This document shows, one piece after another, positions 23,835 through 32,843 of a stretch of 64,000 nucleotides of DNA; within the stretch, counting starts at the first letter, position 1; each line of letters begins with the position of its first letter. Made by a program: the position numbers and the translations under genes. The DNA is from Curtobacterium sp. ZW137. GTDB taxonomy: Bacteria; Actinomycetota; Actinomycetes; Actinomycetales; Microbacteriaceae. Below the pieces are notes generated by a model. It did not search any database and was not told where the DNA came from. It saw only the letters and a program-made list of their open reading frames with translations. The DNA is taken from NCBI RefSeq assembly GCF_003762905.1, contig NZ_RJKS01000004.1, positions 372,001 to 436,000 on the forward strand, written 5' to 3'.

Positions 23835-25466
23835 GTGACCACGGACCTGGCCGACGCACTCGACACTGCGCCCGCAGTACCCCGTGGGTCGCGCCTCGAC
23901 GACTGGTGGGTGCGCCTCATGTCGGTCTCCTGGCGGGTCGCCGCCTGGCGGTGGGCCGGCCCGATCGCCGTCACCGTGCTCGCTGCGCTGCTCAGGTTGA
24001 TCGACCTCGGACGGCCGCACTCGCTCGTGTTCGACGAGACCTACTACGTCAAGGACGGCTGGTCGATCGTGCACCTCGGGTACGAGGGCACGTGGCCCGC
24101 GAACCCCACCGACGACACCGCCCCAACGACGGACGAGCGCTTCGCCTCCGGCGAGACCTCGATCTTCACCAGCGCCGCCGAGTTCATCGCGCACCCGCCG
24201 CTCGGCAAGTACCTCATCGGCCTCGGCATGTTGCTGTTCGGCCCGGACAACGCCTTCGGCTGGCGTTTCACCGTCGCGGTGCTGGGCATCGCGACCGTGT
24301 TCCTCGTCGCCGTGATCGCCCGGTCCCTGTTCCGGTCCACGCTCGTCGGCACCCTCGCTGGCGGCTTCATGGCGGTCGACGGTCAGGCGATCGTGATGTC
24401 GCGGGTGACGCTCCTCGACGGCATCGTGACGTTCTTCGTGGTCCTCGGGTTCGGGGCGCTGCTGCTCGACCGGCGGTGGACGACCCGGCGGCTGGACGCC
24501 TGGGTCGCTCGCCGCGCGGCGGACGGACGGGACACCCTCTGGGGGCCCGCGCTCTGGTGGCGGCCGTGGCTGATCGGCATGGGGCTCGCGATGGGACTCG
24601 CGACGAGCACGAAGTGGACCGGGCTGTACTTCCTGGCGTTCTTCGCGCTCTACTCCGTGTTGAGCGACATGATGATGCGCAAGCGCGCCGGGATCGAGTT
24701 CTGGTCCTCGAGCGCGTTCCTGCAGCAGGCGCCGGTCTCGTTCGTCCTGACCGTGCCGATCGCCGCCGCCACGTACCTGGCGTCCTGGACCGGGTGGTTC
24801 GTGTCGAAGGACGGCTGGGACCGCGACTGGATCGCCTCCGGCGGGCAGCGCTGGCGAGGGATCCTGTCCTGGGTGCCCGACAGCGTGCAGAACTGGTGGC
24901 ACTACCAGTCCGAGATCTACGGCTTCAACATCGGCCTGCACACCCCGCACTCGTACCAGGCGAACCCGCTGCTGTGGCTCTTCATGCAACGCCCGACGTC
25001 GATGTACTACGTGGGGACGAACGCTGGGCAGGACGGCTGTGCGGCGGAGCGGTGCGGTGCGGCGATCACGGGCATCGCGAACCCGTTCATCTGGTACCCG
25101 TCGGTCGCTGCCGTGATCGCGCTGCTCGTGCTCTTCGTGCTGCACCGGCGATGGGAGTACGGGTTCGTCGTGATGGGCGTCGCGGCGGGCTACCTGCCGT
25201 GGCTGCTCTACGTGAACCGGACCGTGTTCCAGTTCTACACGATCGCGTTCGAGCCCTTCATGGTGATGGCGCTGGCCGCGGCGATCGGGCTGCTGCTCGG
25301 ATCGAGGGACGATCCACGGCCACGGCGGACCCGCGCTGTCATCTGGATCGGGGTGTACCTCGGGGTGGTGCTGCTCGCGTCGGCGTACTGGTACCCGATG
25401 TGGACGGCGCTGCAGGTCCCGTGGGACTTCATCCGGTCGCACTACTGGTTGCCGAGCTGGTTGTAG
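23835..25466 (+). CDS. pmt: Dolichyl/polyprenyl-phosphate-mannose protein mannosyltransferase
   Basis: A 543-residue GT39 enzyme that transfers mannose from polyprenyl-phosphomannose to secreted proteins. The first extracytoplasmic loop has FDETYYVKD with the essential DE pair; further loops show HPPLGKYLI and the lumenal SYQANPLLW. Eleven or so helices and the C-terminal WTALQVPWDFIRSHYWLPSWL-like ending match actinobacterial Pmt. GTG 23835 is favoured because TAGGAT (23822-23827) ends seven bases upstream; an in-frame ATG at 23826 overlaps that hexamer. Divergent from rsmI. Confidence 0.94.
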   Translation: MTTDLADALDTAPAVPRGSRLDDWWVRLMSVSWRVAAWRWAGPIAVTVLAALLRLIDLGRPHSLVFDETYYVKDGWSIVHLGYEGTWPANPTDDTAPTTDERFASGETSIFTSAAEFIAHPPLGKYLIGLGMLLFGPDNAFGWRFTVAVLGIATVFLVAVIARSLFRSTLVGTLAGGFMAVDGQAIVMSRVTLLDGIVTFFVVLGFGALLLDRRWTTRRLDAWVARRAADGRDTLWGPALWWRPWLIGMGLAMGLATSTKWTGLYFLAFFALYSVLSDMMMRKRAGIEFWSSSAFLQQAPVSFVLTVPIAAATYLASWTGWFVSKDGWDRDWIASGGQRWRGILSWVPDSVQNWWHYQSEIYGFNIGLHTPHSYQANPLLWLFMQRPTSMYYVGTNAGQDGCAAERCGAAITGIANPFIWYPSVAAVIALLVLFVLHRRWEYGFVVMGVAAGYLPWLLYVNRTVFQFYTIAFEPFMVMALAAAIGLLLGSRDDPRPRRTRAVIWIGVYLGVVLLASAYWYPMWTALQVPWDFIRSHYWLPSWL

Positions 25467-25536
25467 CCGCGGCGATGCGGGGCCGTTGCGCTGGTTCGGC
25501 GCGGGTCGGCGCGGGTTCGGCGTCGCGCCACGTGTT

Positions 25537-25572
25537 CGACACCGCGCGAGTCGTTCGACTGCTGCGGTGTCG
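25537..25572. terminator. Nested hairpin between convergent pmt and TetR genes
   Basis: CGACACCGC (25537-25545) pairs with GCGGTGTCG (25564-25572); inside, AGTCG pairs with CGACT around TT, with three-base bulges either side. It sits in the 144-bp gap where pmt and the TetR-family gene point toward each other, so it is a plausible two-way terminator. Nothing else is seen in the gap. Confidence 0.65.
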
Positions 25573-25610
25573 GAAGATGCGTCCGCTGGGTGCGGCGTCC
25601 CCCCGACCCG

Positions 25611-26270
25611 TCAGGACTGGGCGTGCAGTGCGCGCTCGATCGTCTCGCGGTCGAGCGGGCTGCCGGTCATCGCGTCCGGCGCGGTCGGCGGCAGCACCCC
25701 GTCGATGACGACCTGGGCGTACCGGCGCCAGGCGTCGGGGTCGTGTGCGCGGGTGGCGTCGGCCACGGCGCCGATCATCGCGGTGAGCATCGGCAGGTCG
25801 CGGTAGTCGAAGCCCGCCCGAACCACGCCGGCGTCCCGCGCGCGGCCGATGATGTCGCTGACCTGGGTCTCGAGGCGATCACGTTCCTGCACGATCGAGG
25901 GCCGGGACTTGCCCGCGCGGACGATCGCGTCGGCCAGGGCACGGTCGCGTGCGCGGAACTCGAACACGCCCATCAGGTACAGGCGGAGCGACTCCCGCGG
26001 GTCGATCTCCTCCGCAGCACGTGCCGCCGCGGCGTTCATCGCGTCGAACTTGGTCGCGAGCAGCGCCTCGATCAGGGAGTCCTTGTCGGCGAACCTGCGG
26101 TAGACCGTGCCGACGCCGACACCCGCTTCGTGCGCGATGTCGTTGAGTGTGACCGAGAGCCCGCGCTCCGCGAAGCACTTGCGTGCCGTCTGCAGGATCA
26201 GCTCGCGGTTGCGTGCTGCGTCAGCGCGGAGAGGCCGATCGAGATCGGCGTGCTGGTCGATGGTGCTCAC
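25611..26270 (-). CDS. TetR-family regulator of the divergent MFS pump
   Basis: A 219-residue repressor-type protein. Residues 20-65 carry the TetR helix-turn-helix (REL ILQTARKCFAERG, then LNDIAHEAGVGVGTVYRRFADKDSL). The rest is an all-helical ligand domain. GTG 26270 gives a sensible N-terminus; longer frames run through the intergenic region. It is transcribed away from a multidrug-type MFS transporter, the classic layout in which the repressor senses the pump's substrate and controls both genes. Confidence 0.88.
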   Translation of the reverse strand: MSTIDQHADLDRPLRADAARNRELILQTARKCFAERGLSVTLNDIAHEAGVGVGTVYRRFADKDSLIEALLATKFDAMNAAAARAAEEIDPRESLRLYLMGVFEFRARDRALADAIVRAGKSRPSIVQERDRLETQVSDIIGRARDAGVVRAGFDYRDLPMLTAMIGAVADATRAHDPDAWRRYAQVVIDGVLPPTAPDAMTGSPLDRETIERALHAQS

Positions 26271-26340
26271 GATTCCGAACCTAGTTGAACTTTCTGGGAA
26301 TAAGTGGATGCGGACCTTCCGTTTCGGTCTACACTGACTC

Positions 26341-26365
26341 GAAGCGGATGCCTCGCATCCGCTTC
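26341..26365 (+). promoter_or_regulatory. Perfect palindrome upstream of the MFS gene
   Basis: GAAGCGGATGC (26341-26351) and GCATCCGCTTC (26355-26365) are a perfect inverted repeat with an 11-bp arm and a 3-bp centre, just downstream of a TACACT hexamer (26330-26335) that could be the -10 of the transporter. It is the best candidate operator for the divergent TetR-family protein, though an RNA hairpin in the leader is an alternative. A related GTGGATGCGG half-like sequence lies at 26304-26313. Confidence 0.55.
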
Positions 26366-26430
26366 CTCCCCTCCCGGAAACGCCCGACGGTGTGCGCTTC
26401 TTCCCTCCACTCACTCCCGAGGAGGCTGCC

Positions 26431-27966
26431 GTGACGGCAGAACAGACTTCGCCCGCCCGTACGGGCGCCGCACCGACTCCCACCCCGACCGGTCGCACCG
26501 AGCACCGGTGGATCGCCCTTGCGGTGATCGCTCTCGCGCAGCTCATGGTCGTGCTCGACGCCACCATCGTGAACATCGCGCTGCCCTCGGCTCAGGCGGA
26601 CCTCGGGTTCGGCACCGACCAGCGGCAGTGGATCGTCACCGCCTACTCCCTGGCGTTCGGCTCGCTCCTGCTCCTGGGTGGCCGTCTCGGTGACCTCTTC
26701 GGCCGGAAGAACACGTTCATCATCGGGCTCGTCGGCTTCGCCATCGCCTCGGTCCTCGGCGGCCTGGCCGACTCGTTCGGTCTGCTCGTCGCGGCACGCG
26801 CGCTGCAGGGCGCGTTCGGCGCGCTGCTCGCCCCGTCCGCCCTCGGCATGCTGACGACGACCTTCCGTGACCCGAAGGAACGCGGTCGTGCGTTCGGCAT
26901 CTTCGGTTCGATCGCCGGCTCCGGTGCGGCCATCGGCCTGCTGCTCGGTGGCGTCCTCACCGAGTACGCCTCGTGGCGCTGGTGCCTCTACGTCAACGTC
27001 GTCTTCGCCGTCCTCGGCGTGATCGGTGCGTTGATCTTCATGGCGAAGCCGCCGAAGGTCGAGCGCCCGCGCATCGACATCGCCGGTGTCCTCACCATCA
27101 CCGCCGGCCTCGTCGGCGTGGTCTACGGCTTCTCGAACGCCGAGACCAACGGCTGGGACGACCCGTGGACGATCGGCATGCTCGCCGCCGGCGTCGTGCT
27201 CATCGCCGCGTTCATCGTGATCGAGACCCGCGTCGCACACCCGTTGCTCCCATTGCGCGTGGTGCTCGACCGTGACCGCGGCGGCTCGTTCGTCGCCATC
27301 GGTCTCGTCGCCATCGGCATGTTCGGCATCTTCCTGTTCCTGACGTACTACCTCGAGCAGACCCTCGGGTTCTCCGCACTGCAGACCGGTCTGGCGTTCC
27401 TGCCGATGCCGCTGTCGATCATGATCTCCGCGACGCAGATCGGCGGGCGACTGCTGCCCCGCGTCGGCCCGAAGGTCCTGATCTTCTCGGGGGGTCTCGT
27501 CGCCGCGGCGGGCCTGCTCCTGCTGCTCCGCACCGACCTGGACAGCTCCTACGCGGGCACCGTCCTGCCGGCGCTCATCGTGATCGGCCTCGGCATGGGC
27601 ACGATCTTCTCGTCCGCGATGAACACCGCGACGACCGGTGTCGCCCGTGCGGATGCGGGCGTCGCGTCCGCCACCGTGAACACGATGCAGCAGATCGGCG
27701 GTTCGATCGGTACGGCGCTGCTGTCGACGATCTTCGCCGACGTCGTGAAGAACAGCCTCTCCGGGCTGACCGCCGCGCCGACCAAGCTGCAGCAGGCGCA
27801 GGCCACGCTCGACGGCTACCACGTCGCCTTCGCGATCTCGGCCGGCGTGCTGGTGCTCGTCGCGATCGCGAGCGGGCTGCTCATCAACCGCCAGTCGGTG
27901 CGGCTCGCCAAGCTCGAGCACCTCAGCGCCAACGCGACGGGGAGCATCCCGGCCGCCGCGCACTGA
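26431..27966 (+). CDS. MFS transporter, DHA2 (14-helix) drug:H+ antiporter family
   Basis: A 511-residue membrane protein with 14 predicted helices. Family motifs are clear: motif D1/1 LDATIVNIALPSAQ in helix 1, LGGRLGDLFGRKN (motif A) between helices 2 and 3, RALQGAFGALLAPSAL (motif B) and GSIAGSGAAIGLLLGG (motif C, antiporter). GTG 26431 was chosen because of an ideal ribosome binding site (GAGGAGG, 6 bases); an upstream ATG at 26392 has none. Likely exports toxic compounds and is controlled by the divergent TetR protein. Followed by a very strong terminator. Confidence 0.92.
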   Translation: MTAEQTSPARTGAAPTPTPTGRTEHRWIALAVIALAQLMVVLDATIVNIALPSAQADLGFGTDQRQWIVTAYSLAFGSLLLLGGRLGDLFGRKNTFIIGLVGFAIASVLGGLADSFGLLVAARALQGAFGALLAPSALGMLTTTFRDPKERGRAFGIFGSIAGSGAAIGLLLGGVLTEYASWRWCLYVNVVFAVLGVIGALIFMAKPPKVERPRIDIAGVLTITAGLVGVVYGFSNAETNGWDDPWTIGMLAAGVVLIAAFIVIETRVAHPLLPLRVVLDRDRGGSFVAIGLVAIGMFGIFLFLTYYLEQTLGFSALQTGLAFLPMPLSIMISATQIGGRLLPRVGPKVLIFSGGLVAAAGLLLLLRTDLDSSYAGTVLPALIVIGLGMGTIFSSAMNTATTGVARADAGVASATVNTMQQIGGSIGTALLSTIFADVVKNSLSGLTAAPTKLQQAQATLDGYHVAFAISAGVLVLVAIASGLLINRQSVRLAKLEHLSANATGSIPAAAH

Positions 27967-27988
27967 CGATCGGCGCCCTGCGCCGGGT

Positions 27989-28046
27989 AACCACGAAACG
28001 GACACTGCACCGCGATTCTTCGCGGTGCAGTGTCCGTTTCGTGGTT
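27989..28046 (+). terminator. 27-bp perfect hairpin terminator after the MFS gene
   Basis: The stretch 27989-28015 is the exact reverse complement of 28020-28046, leaving a four-base loop (TTCT). The hairpin begins 22 bases after the MFS stop codon. A 27-bp perfect stem is far longer than a typical intrinsic terminator. Confidence 0.85.
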
Positions 28047-28362
28047 CGTCCGTGCGGGGCGCGCGGTCCGGCGCGACCGCCGCCCGGGTCCGGCGCGGCC
28101 GCGCCGCTCGGCTCGGCTCGGCCGCAGTCCCGATTCGACAACATCGGTGTCGAACGACAACGACGTTGTCGTTCCGCGTCCGTCGTGACCGCCGCCCACC
28201 GCCCACCACCCACACGCCGACACCCACCGGTCCCGCACAACGCCAACAGCCACACCCCACCCACCGCACGAAGTTCATCCACAGCCCCCGCCACGCCGCC
28301 CCGATTGCGCACTGTTGCTGTTCCTCTCCCGGTCGTCAGGGGTCCGCATTATGGTGAGCGCC
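28047..28362 (+). other. Gene-free stretch with two overlapping palindromes
   Basis: About 315 bases between the MFS terminator and the sulfurtransferase with no credible gene. It contains TTCGACA-n7-TGTCGAA (28134-28154) overlapping GAACGACAACG-A-CGTTGTCGTTC (28152-28174), sharing a CGACAAC-type repeat, then about 120 bases of CCCAC-rich sequence. A CATTAT hexamer at 28347-28352 is a likely -10 for the next gene. The palindromes look like protein-binding sites, but they are about 180 bases from that promoter. Confidence 0.5.
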
Positions 28363-29220
28363 ATGGCCCCCGTCTTGACCTCGCCGCTCGTGTCGACGCA
28401 GTGGCTCGCCGACCACCTCGGTGCGGACGATCTCGTCGTGCTCGATGCCTCCGTGCACGCCGCGGGGACCGGCCGTGGCATGACGTGGCAGAGCGCGCGG
28501 GACACCTACGAACGACACGGCCACGTGCCCGGCGCCCGCTTCGCCGACCTCGTACAGGACTTCTCGACGCCCGACGCCGACGTGCCCTTCACCCGTCCCT
28601 GCGCCGAGCGTTTCGAGCAGGCGGCCCGCGCACTCGGCATCACGAACACCTCGACGGTCGTGGTCTACGACGACAGCGTCGGCGAGTGGTCCGCCCGCCT
28701 GTGGTGGATCTTCCGCTCGTTCGGGTTCGACGACGTCGCCGTGCTCGACGGCGGGTTCGTGAAGTGGCGGGACGAAGGGCGCCCGGTCCGCGTCGGTGCC
28801 CTCACGAGCGCACCGGCGGTCCACGTCGAGGCGGCGGCGTTCCTCGCCGGCGAAGAACGTCCGCTCTGGGCGGACCGCGCCCGCGTCGAACGAGCCGTCG
28901 ACGGTTCGGAGCCCGCGGCGCTCGTGCTCGCGGTCGACGAGACGGTCCTCGGTGCGACGCACCCCGACGTGGTGCCCGGCACGACGCCGATCCCCTTGCG
29001 CCGCGTGGTCGACCAGGAGTCCAATGCCCTCCTCCGTCCGGCGGCCCTGGCGGACGTCTTCGCGCCGGTGCTCGACTCGGAGCAGATCGTCACCTACTGC
29101 GGCGTCGGCAGCGCCGCGTGCGTGGACGCCCTGGCACTGACGGTGCTCGGTCACGACCGTGTCCAGGTGTACGACGGTTCCCTCGCGGACTGGTGGCGAC
29201 GGGAACCGATCGCCTCCTGA
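28363..29220 (+). CDS. Thiosulfate/3-mercaptopyruvate sulfurtransferase (two rhodanese domains)
   Basis: A 285-residue tandem-rhodanese enzyme. The N-terminal domain is inactive-type, with GHVPGARFADLVQDFS, a hallmark of the family, and the C-terminal domain has the persulfide cysteine C246 in TYCGVGSAA. Thiosulfate or mercaptopyruvate is the probable sulfur donor. ATG 28363 is preferred as it lies ten bases beyond CATTAT; in-frame starts at 28351 and 28354 overlap or abut that hexamer. Its stop codon is the first part of a tandem repeat that continues downstream. Confidence 0.86.
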   Translation: MAPVLTSPLVSTQWLADHLGADDLVVLDASVHAAGTGRGMTWQSARDTYERHGHVPGARFADLVQDFSTPDADVPFTRPCAERFEQAARALGITNTSTVVVYDDSVGEWSARLWWIFRSFGFDDVAVLDGGFVKWRDEGRPVRVGALTSAPAVHVEAAAFLAGEERPLWADRARVERAVDGSEPAALVLAVDETVLGATHPDVVPGTTPIPLRRVVDQESNALLRPAALADVFAPVLDSEQIVTYCGVGSAACVDALALTVLGHDRVQVYDGSLADWWRREPIAS

Positions 29221-29277
29221 ACCGGCAGCGCGCGGACTGAACCGGCAGCGCCCGGACTGGACCGGCAGCGCGCGGAG
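29218..29277 (+). repeat. Three-copy 20-bp tandem repeat that includes the stop codon
   Basis: Units at 29218, 29238 and 29258 of TGAACCGGCAGCGCGCGGAC, differing by one to three bases. The first unit begins with the sulfurtransferase stop codon TGA, so the stop has been duplicated in the second unit (the third has TGG). It fills most of the 89-bp gap to the next gene. Confidence 0.9.
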
Positions 29278-29309
29278 CGCCCGGACCACTCGGCACTAGC
29301 GTTGGCGAC

Positions 29310-30374
29310 ATGAGCACCAAGCGCGCGGTCGTCCTCGGCGGAACGGGCGGCATCGGTTCCGCCGTTGTGCGCGAACTCCTCGACAGTTCCGGCCGCGGCG
29401 GCGACGACTGGCAGGTGGACGTCGTCGCGCGCCGGGGCGGCGACATCGCGGACGCACCGACCGCGGCCGGCGCCACCTTCACCCCGGGCGACCGCCGGGA
29501 CACGGCCGTCCTCCGCGAACTCCTCCGGCCCGGTGCGGACCTCCTCGTCGACACCGTCGGCGCCACCCGTGACGACGCGGCCCAGCTCCTGCCGTACCTC
29601 GGAGACGTCGGGTCGACGGTCTTCGTGTCGTCGAAGGCCGTCTACGTCGACGAGCAGGGCCGGCACGCGAACTCCGTCGACAAGCCGGTGTTCTCCGGCG
29701 CGGTCACCGAGCTGCAGCCGACGGTCACCGCCGCCGACGCCGACCCGACCAGCCGAGACGGTTACGCAGCGCAGAAGGTGGCGGCCGAGCAGCTGCTCCT
29801 CGACCACGGCGCCCCGGTCACCGTCCTCCGCCCGTCCAAGGTGTACGGCCCCGGCATCGGTCGCCCGCGCGAGTGGTTCGTGGTCCGGCGTGCGCTGGAC
29901 GGCCGTGAGCGCGTGCTCCTCGCCGACCAGGGGCGCGGCGTCGACCACACGACGGCCGCCAGCGGCATCGGTTCGCTCGTCCGGCTGCTCGCGGATGCGC
30001 CCGACCGGCGGATCCTCAACGTCGCCGACGACTCCGCGCCGTCCGTGCTCGAGATCGTCCGCACCGTCGCCGGGCACCTCGACCACGTGTTCGAGGAGGT
30101 CCTGCTCGACGCGGACGCCCCGGCCTTCGTCGGGTCGACGCCGTGGTCGTCGCCGACCCCGTACGTCCTCGACACCAGCGCGGCCCGATCGCTCGGATGG
30201 CAGCCGCCGACCTTCGCGCAGGCGGTCGTCCCGGAGCTCGACTGGCTCGTGGAGACGGCGCACCGCACCCCGGTCGACGGCGACGTCCCGTGGGCTGCTG
30301 ACCCGTTCTGGGACCGCCTGTTCGACTACGGCCCCGAGGACGCTGCACTCCTCATGCTCTCGCTCGGGAGCTGA
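29310..30374 (+). CDS. NAD-dependent epimerase/reductase family protein
   Basis: A 354-residue extended-type short-chain dehydrogenase. [17 protein letters not shown] at 7-23 is the Rossmann nucleotide loop; [15 protein letters not shown] and a later [13 protein letters not shown] (a Y-x-x-x-K pattern) supply the usual catalytic residues. The C-terminal half resembles NAD(P)-binding sugar or isoflavone reductases of unknown specificity. TAGCGT (29297-29302) ends seven bases before the ATG, so the transcript is probably leaderless. A P-loop kinase-like gene starts one base after its stop and is probably co-expressed. Confidence 0.78.
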   Translation: MSTKRAVVLGGTGGIGSAVVRELLDSSGRGGDDWQVDVVARRGGDIADAPTAAGATFTPGDRRDTAVLRELLRPGADLLVDTVGATRDDAAQLLPYLGDVGSTVFVSSKAVYVDEQGRHANSVDKPVFSGAVTELQPTVTAADADPTSRDGYAAQKVAAEQLLLDHGAPVTVLRPSKVYGPGIGRPREWFVVRRALDGRERVLLADQGRGVDHTTAASGIGSLVRLLADAPDRRILNVADDSAPSVLEIVRTVAGHLDHVFEEVLLDADAPAFVGSTPWSSPTPYVLDTSAARSLGWQPPTFAQAVVPELDWLVETAHRTPVDGDVPWAADPFWDRLFDYGPEDAALLMLSLGS

Positions 30375-30375
30375 G

Positions 30376-30906
30376 GTGCCCCGTTCCGAGGTGCTGTTCA
30401 TCGGCGGCCGATCCGGCGTCGGGAAGTCGACGGCGGCGGACGCCCTGCACGAACTCCTCGCGAGCGCGGACGTCCGGCACGCGGTCATCGAGGGCGACAC
30501 GCTCGACCTCGCCCACCCGGCGCCGCACGTGGAGCACCCGGACGCCCACGTCGCGGAGCGGAACCTCGCGGCGATCTGGGCGAACTACCGCGAGCTCGGC
30601 CACCACCGCCTCGTCTACACGAACACCGTCTCGGTGCTCGAGACGGCACGGCTCGCCGCCGCGATGGGTGACGACCCCGTCGTCGTCGCGGTCCTGCTCC
30701 GCGCCGGGGACGACGCCACGGCATCCCGCCTGCGCCGTCGGGCGGGTGGCCCGCTCCCGGCGGGGCAACTCGCGCACAGTACGCGGACGGCCGGGAGGCT
30801 CGACACGGCCACCACGGACCACGTCACCCGGGTGGACACGGACGACATGGCCCCGAACGACGTGGCCCGTCGGCTCGCGTCCATCACTGGGTGGCTTCCC
30901 GCCTGA
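30376..30906 (+). CDS. Small P-loop kinase-like ATPase
   Basis: A 176-residue nucleotide-binding protein. Walker A is [10 protein letters not shown] at 10-19, near the N-terminus, followed by [11 protein letters not shown] (a probable substrate-binding aspartate region), and an Arg-rich LID-like stretch SRLRRRAGG. The plan is that of small-molecule kinases such as gluconate or shikimate kinase relatives, but the substrate is unknown. It starts with GTG one base after the epimerase stop and is likely translated with it. Confidence 0.75.
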   Translation: MPRSEVLFIGGRSGVGKSTAADALHELLASADVRHAVIEGDTLDLAHPAPHVEHPDAHVAERNLAAIWANYRELGHHRLVYTNTVSVLETARLAAAMGDDPVVVAVLLRAGDDATASRLRRRAGGPLPAGQLAHSTRTAGRLDTATTDHVTRVDTDDMAPNDVARRLASITGWLPA

Positions 30907-30985
30907 CCCCCTGTGGACAGCACTGAATCTCCACAGTTCGCCCTCCCGACACGCCCGCCCAGCGCGGACCGGGCACGCTGGAGCC

Positions 30986-32818
30986 ATGAACGACAACCGG
31001 CTCGGCACCGCCGTCAGCCCCTACCTCCGTCTCCACGCCGACAACCCGGTGGACTGGCGAGAATGGGGCCCGGACGCCTTCGCGGAAGCCCGCGAACGGG
31101 ACGTCCCCGTCCTCGTGTCGATCGGCTACGCGACCTGCCACTGGTGCCACGTCATGGCGCGGGAGAGCTTCGCTGACCCGGACGTGGCCGAACTCCTGCG
31201 GCGTGACTTCGTCGCGGTGAAGGTCGACCGTGAAGAACGCCCTGACGTCGACTCGAGCACGATGGCGGCGGCCGCTGCGTTCACCGAGCAGCTCGGCTGG
31301 CCGCTGACCGCGTTCATGACGCCCGACGCCCACGTGTTCTTCGCGGGCACCTACTCCCCGCCGACGCCGGTCGGCCAGCACCCGTCCTTCCGGCAGGTGC
31401 TCGGTGCCGTGCTCGACGCGTGGCGCGACCGGCGGGGTGAAGTCGACGCCAACGCGACGGCGCTCGCGACGGCCATCCGTCAGGGTGCTCTGGACGCGGC
31501 ACAGGACGAACCCGGTGCGCCTGCCGGAGCCGAACCGGGCCTCCCGTCGGTCGGGGCGATCCACGATGTCGTCACCGCACTCCAGCGGTCGGAAGACACG
31601 ACGTACGGCGGTTTCGGTGGCGCTCCGAAGTTCCCGTCAGCGCCCCTGGTGGAGTTCCTCGCCGATGCCGGAGCGGACGGTGTCGCCGAGGCATCGGCGC
31701 TCGCCGAGCGGTCGCTGCGCGCGATCGCCGAGTCCGAGCTCACCGACCCGGACGGTGGTGTGTTCCGGTACGCCACCCGTCGCGACTGGAGCGTGCCGCA
31801 CTACGAACGGATGCTCTACGACAACGCGAACCTCCTCGCCGTGGCGCCGCGAGACCAGGCCAGGGGCATCGCGGACTTCCTGCGCGACACCCTGCGCCGC
31901 CCGGACGGCGCGTTCGTGGCAGCGCAGGACAGCGAGTCCACGATCGACGGCCGCCGGGTGGAAGGCGAGTGGTACCGGCGCCCCCTGGCCGAGCGGTCGA
32001 CGCTGGACCCGCCACCGCTCGACGACCAGGTCCTGACCGGGTGGAACGGACTCGCGATCCGCGGCCTCGCCATCGCCGGGGCTCGACACGGCGACGACGC
32101 GATGATCGCGGCAGCCCGGGCCGCTGCGGACGCGATCATCGATGCACACCTGCGGGACGGCCACGTCGTGGTCCGCTCGAGCACGCCTCGCGGGGTGTCG
32201 ACGGCGCCACCCACCATCGAAGACGTCGGTCTCCTCGCCGAAGGGCTCCTCGAACTCGCGCTGGTCACCGGGCAGGTCGGGTACGCCACCGTCGCTCGCT
32301 CCCTGGTGGACGACGGTCTCCGCGGCGCGCTCGACGTCGATCCCGTCCTGGCGTCCGCGGGAACAGCCACCGGTGAGCAGCCCCAGACCGCGCTCCGCTC
32401 CGGCACCGTCGCCCTGGCCGGTGCCGCAGCGATGCTCGGGACACTCACCGGCGACGACACGTACCGCGCCGCGGCGGTGGCGCTCGTCGCCGACCGGGCA
32501 CGGACCGGTGTCGAGCGGCCACTCGGACACGCGGACGCGCTGGGACTCGCGCTCGCGCTGCAGCGGCCGTCGCGAGAAGTCGTCGTCGTGTCGGAGCACC
32601 CGTCGGAGCTCGGCGTCGTGGCGTTCGGGGCGCGACGTCCCGGCACGCTGGTCCTCGTCGTGACCCCGGCGCAGGCAGGAGACTGGGCGGCCTCGGGGTT
32701 CGCGCTCCTCGAAGGCCGTGCCACGAAGGACCCTGCCGCGTACGTCTGCCACGATCGGGTCTGCGCGCTCCCGGCGCGTTCCGTCGAGCAGCTCACCGGG
32801 CAGCTCGCGTCGAGCTGA
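30986..32818 (+). CDS. DUF255 thioredoxin-fold protein (YyaL/SSP411 family)
   Basis: A 610-residue cytosolic protein. The N-terminal 150 residues are a thioredoxin-like domain with the redox motif CHWC (C51, C54) in [14 protein letters not shown], the marker of the DUF255 family; the remainder is an alpha/alpha six-hairpin toroid like N-acylglucosamine epimerases, with [17 protein letters not shown] and [13 protein letters not shown]. The family is widespread but its role is not firmly established. ATG 30986 is the only start compatible with the conserved N-terminus ([21 protein letters not shown]). It is slightly shorter than the usual 650-700 residues. Confidence 0.9.
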   Translation: MNDNRLGTAVSPYLRLHADNPVDWREWGPDAFAEARERDVPVLVSIGYATCHWCHVMARESFADPDVAELLRRDFVAVKVDREERPDVDSSTMAAAAAFTEQLGWPLTAFMTPDAHVFFAGTYSPPTPVGQHPSFRQVLGAVLDAWRDRRGEVDANATALATAIRQGALDAAQDEPGAPAGAEPGLPSVGAIHDVVTALQRSEDTTYGGFGGAPKFPSAPLVEFLADAGADGVAEASALAERSLRAIAESELTDPDGGVFRYATRRDWSVPHYERMLYDNANLLAVAPRDQARGIADFLRDTLRRPDGAFVAAQDSESTIDGRRVEGEWYRRPLAERSTLDPPPLDDQVLTGWNGLAIRGLAIAGARHGDDAMIAAARAAADAIIDAHLRDGHVVVRSSTPRGVSTAPPTIEDVGLLAEGLLELALVTGQVGYATVARSLVDDGLRGALDVDPVLASAGTATGEQPQTALRSGTVALAGAAAMLGTLTGDDTYRAAAVALVADRARTGVERPLGHADALGLALALQRPSREVVVVSEHPSELGVVAFGARRPGTLVLVVTPAQAGDWAASGFALLEGRATKDPAAYVCHDRVCALPARSVEQLTGQLASS

Positions 32819-32843
32819 CCCCGGACGGTATCCTGGAATGCTC

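Noticed and set aside
26392..26430. A longer start for the MFS transporter at ATG 26392
   Set aside because: No ribosome site precedes that ATG, while GAGGAGG lies six bases before GTG 26431.
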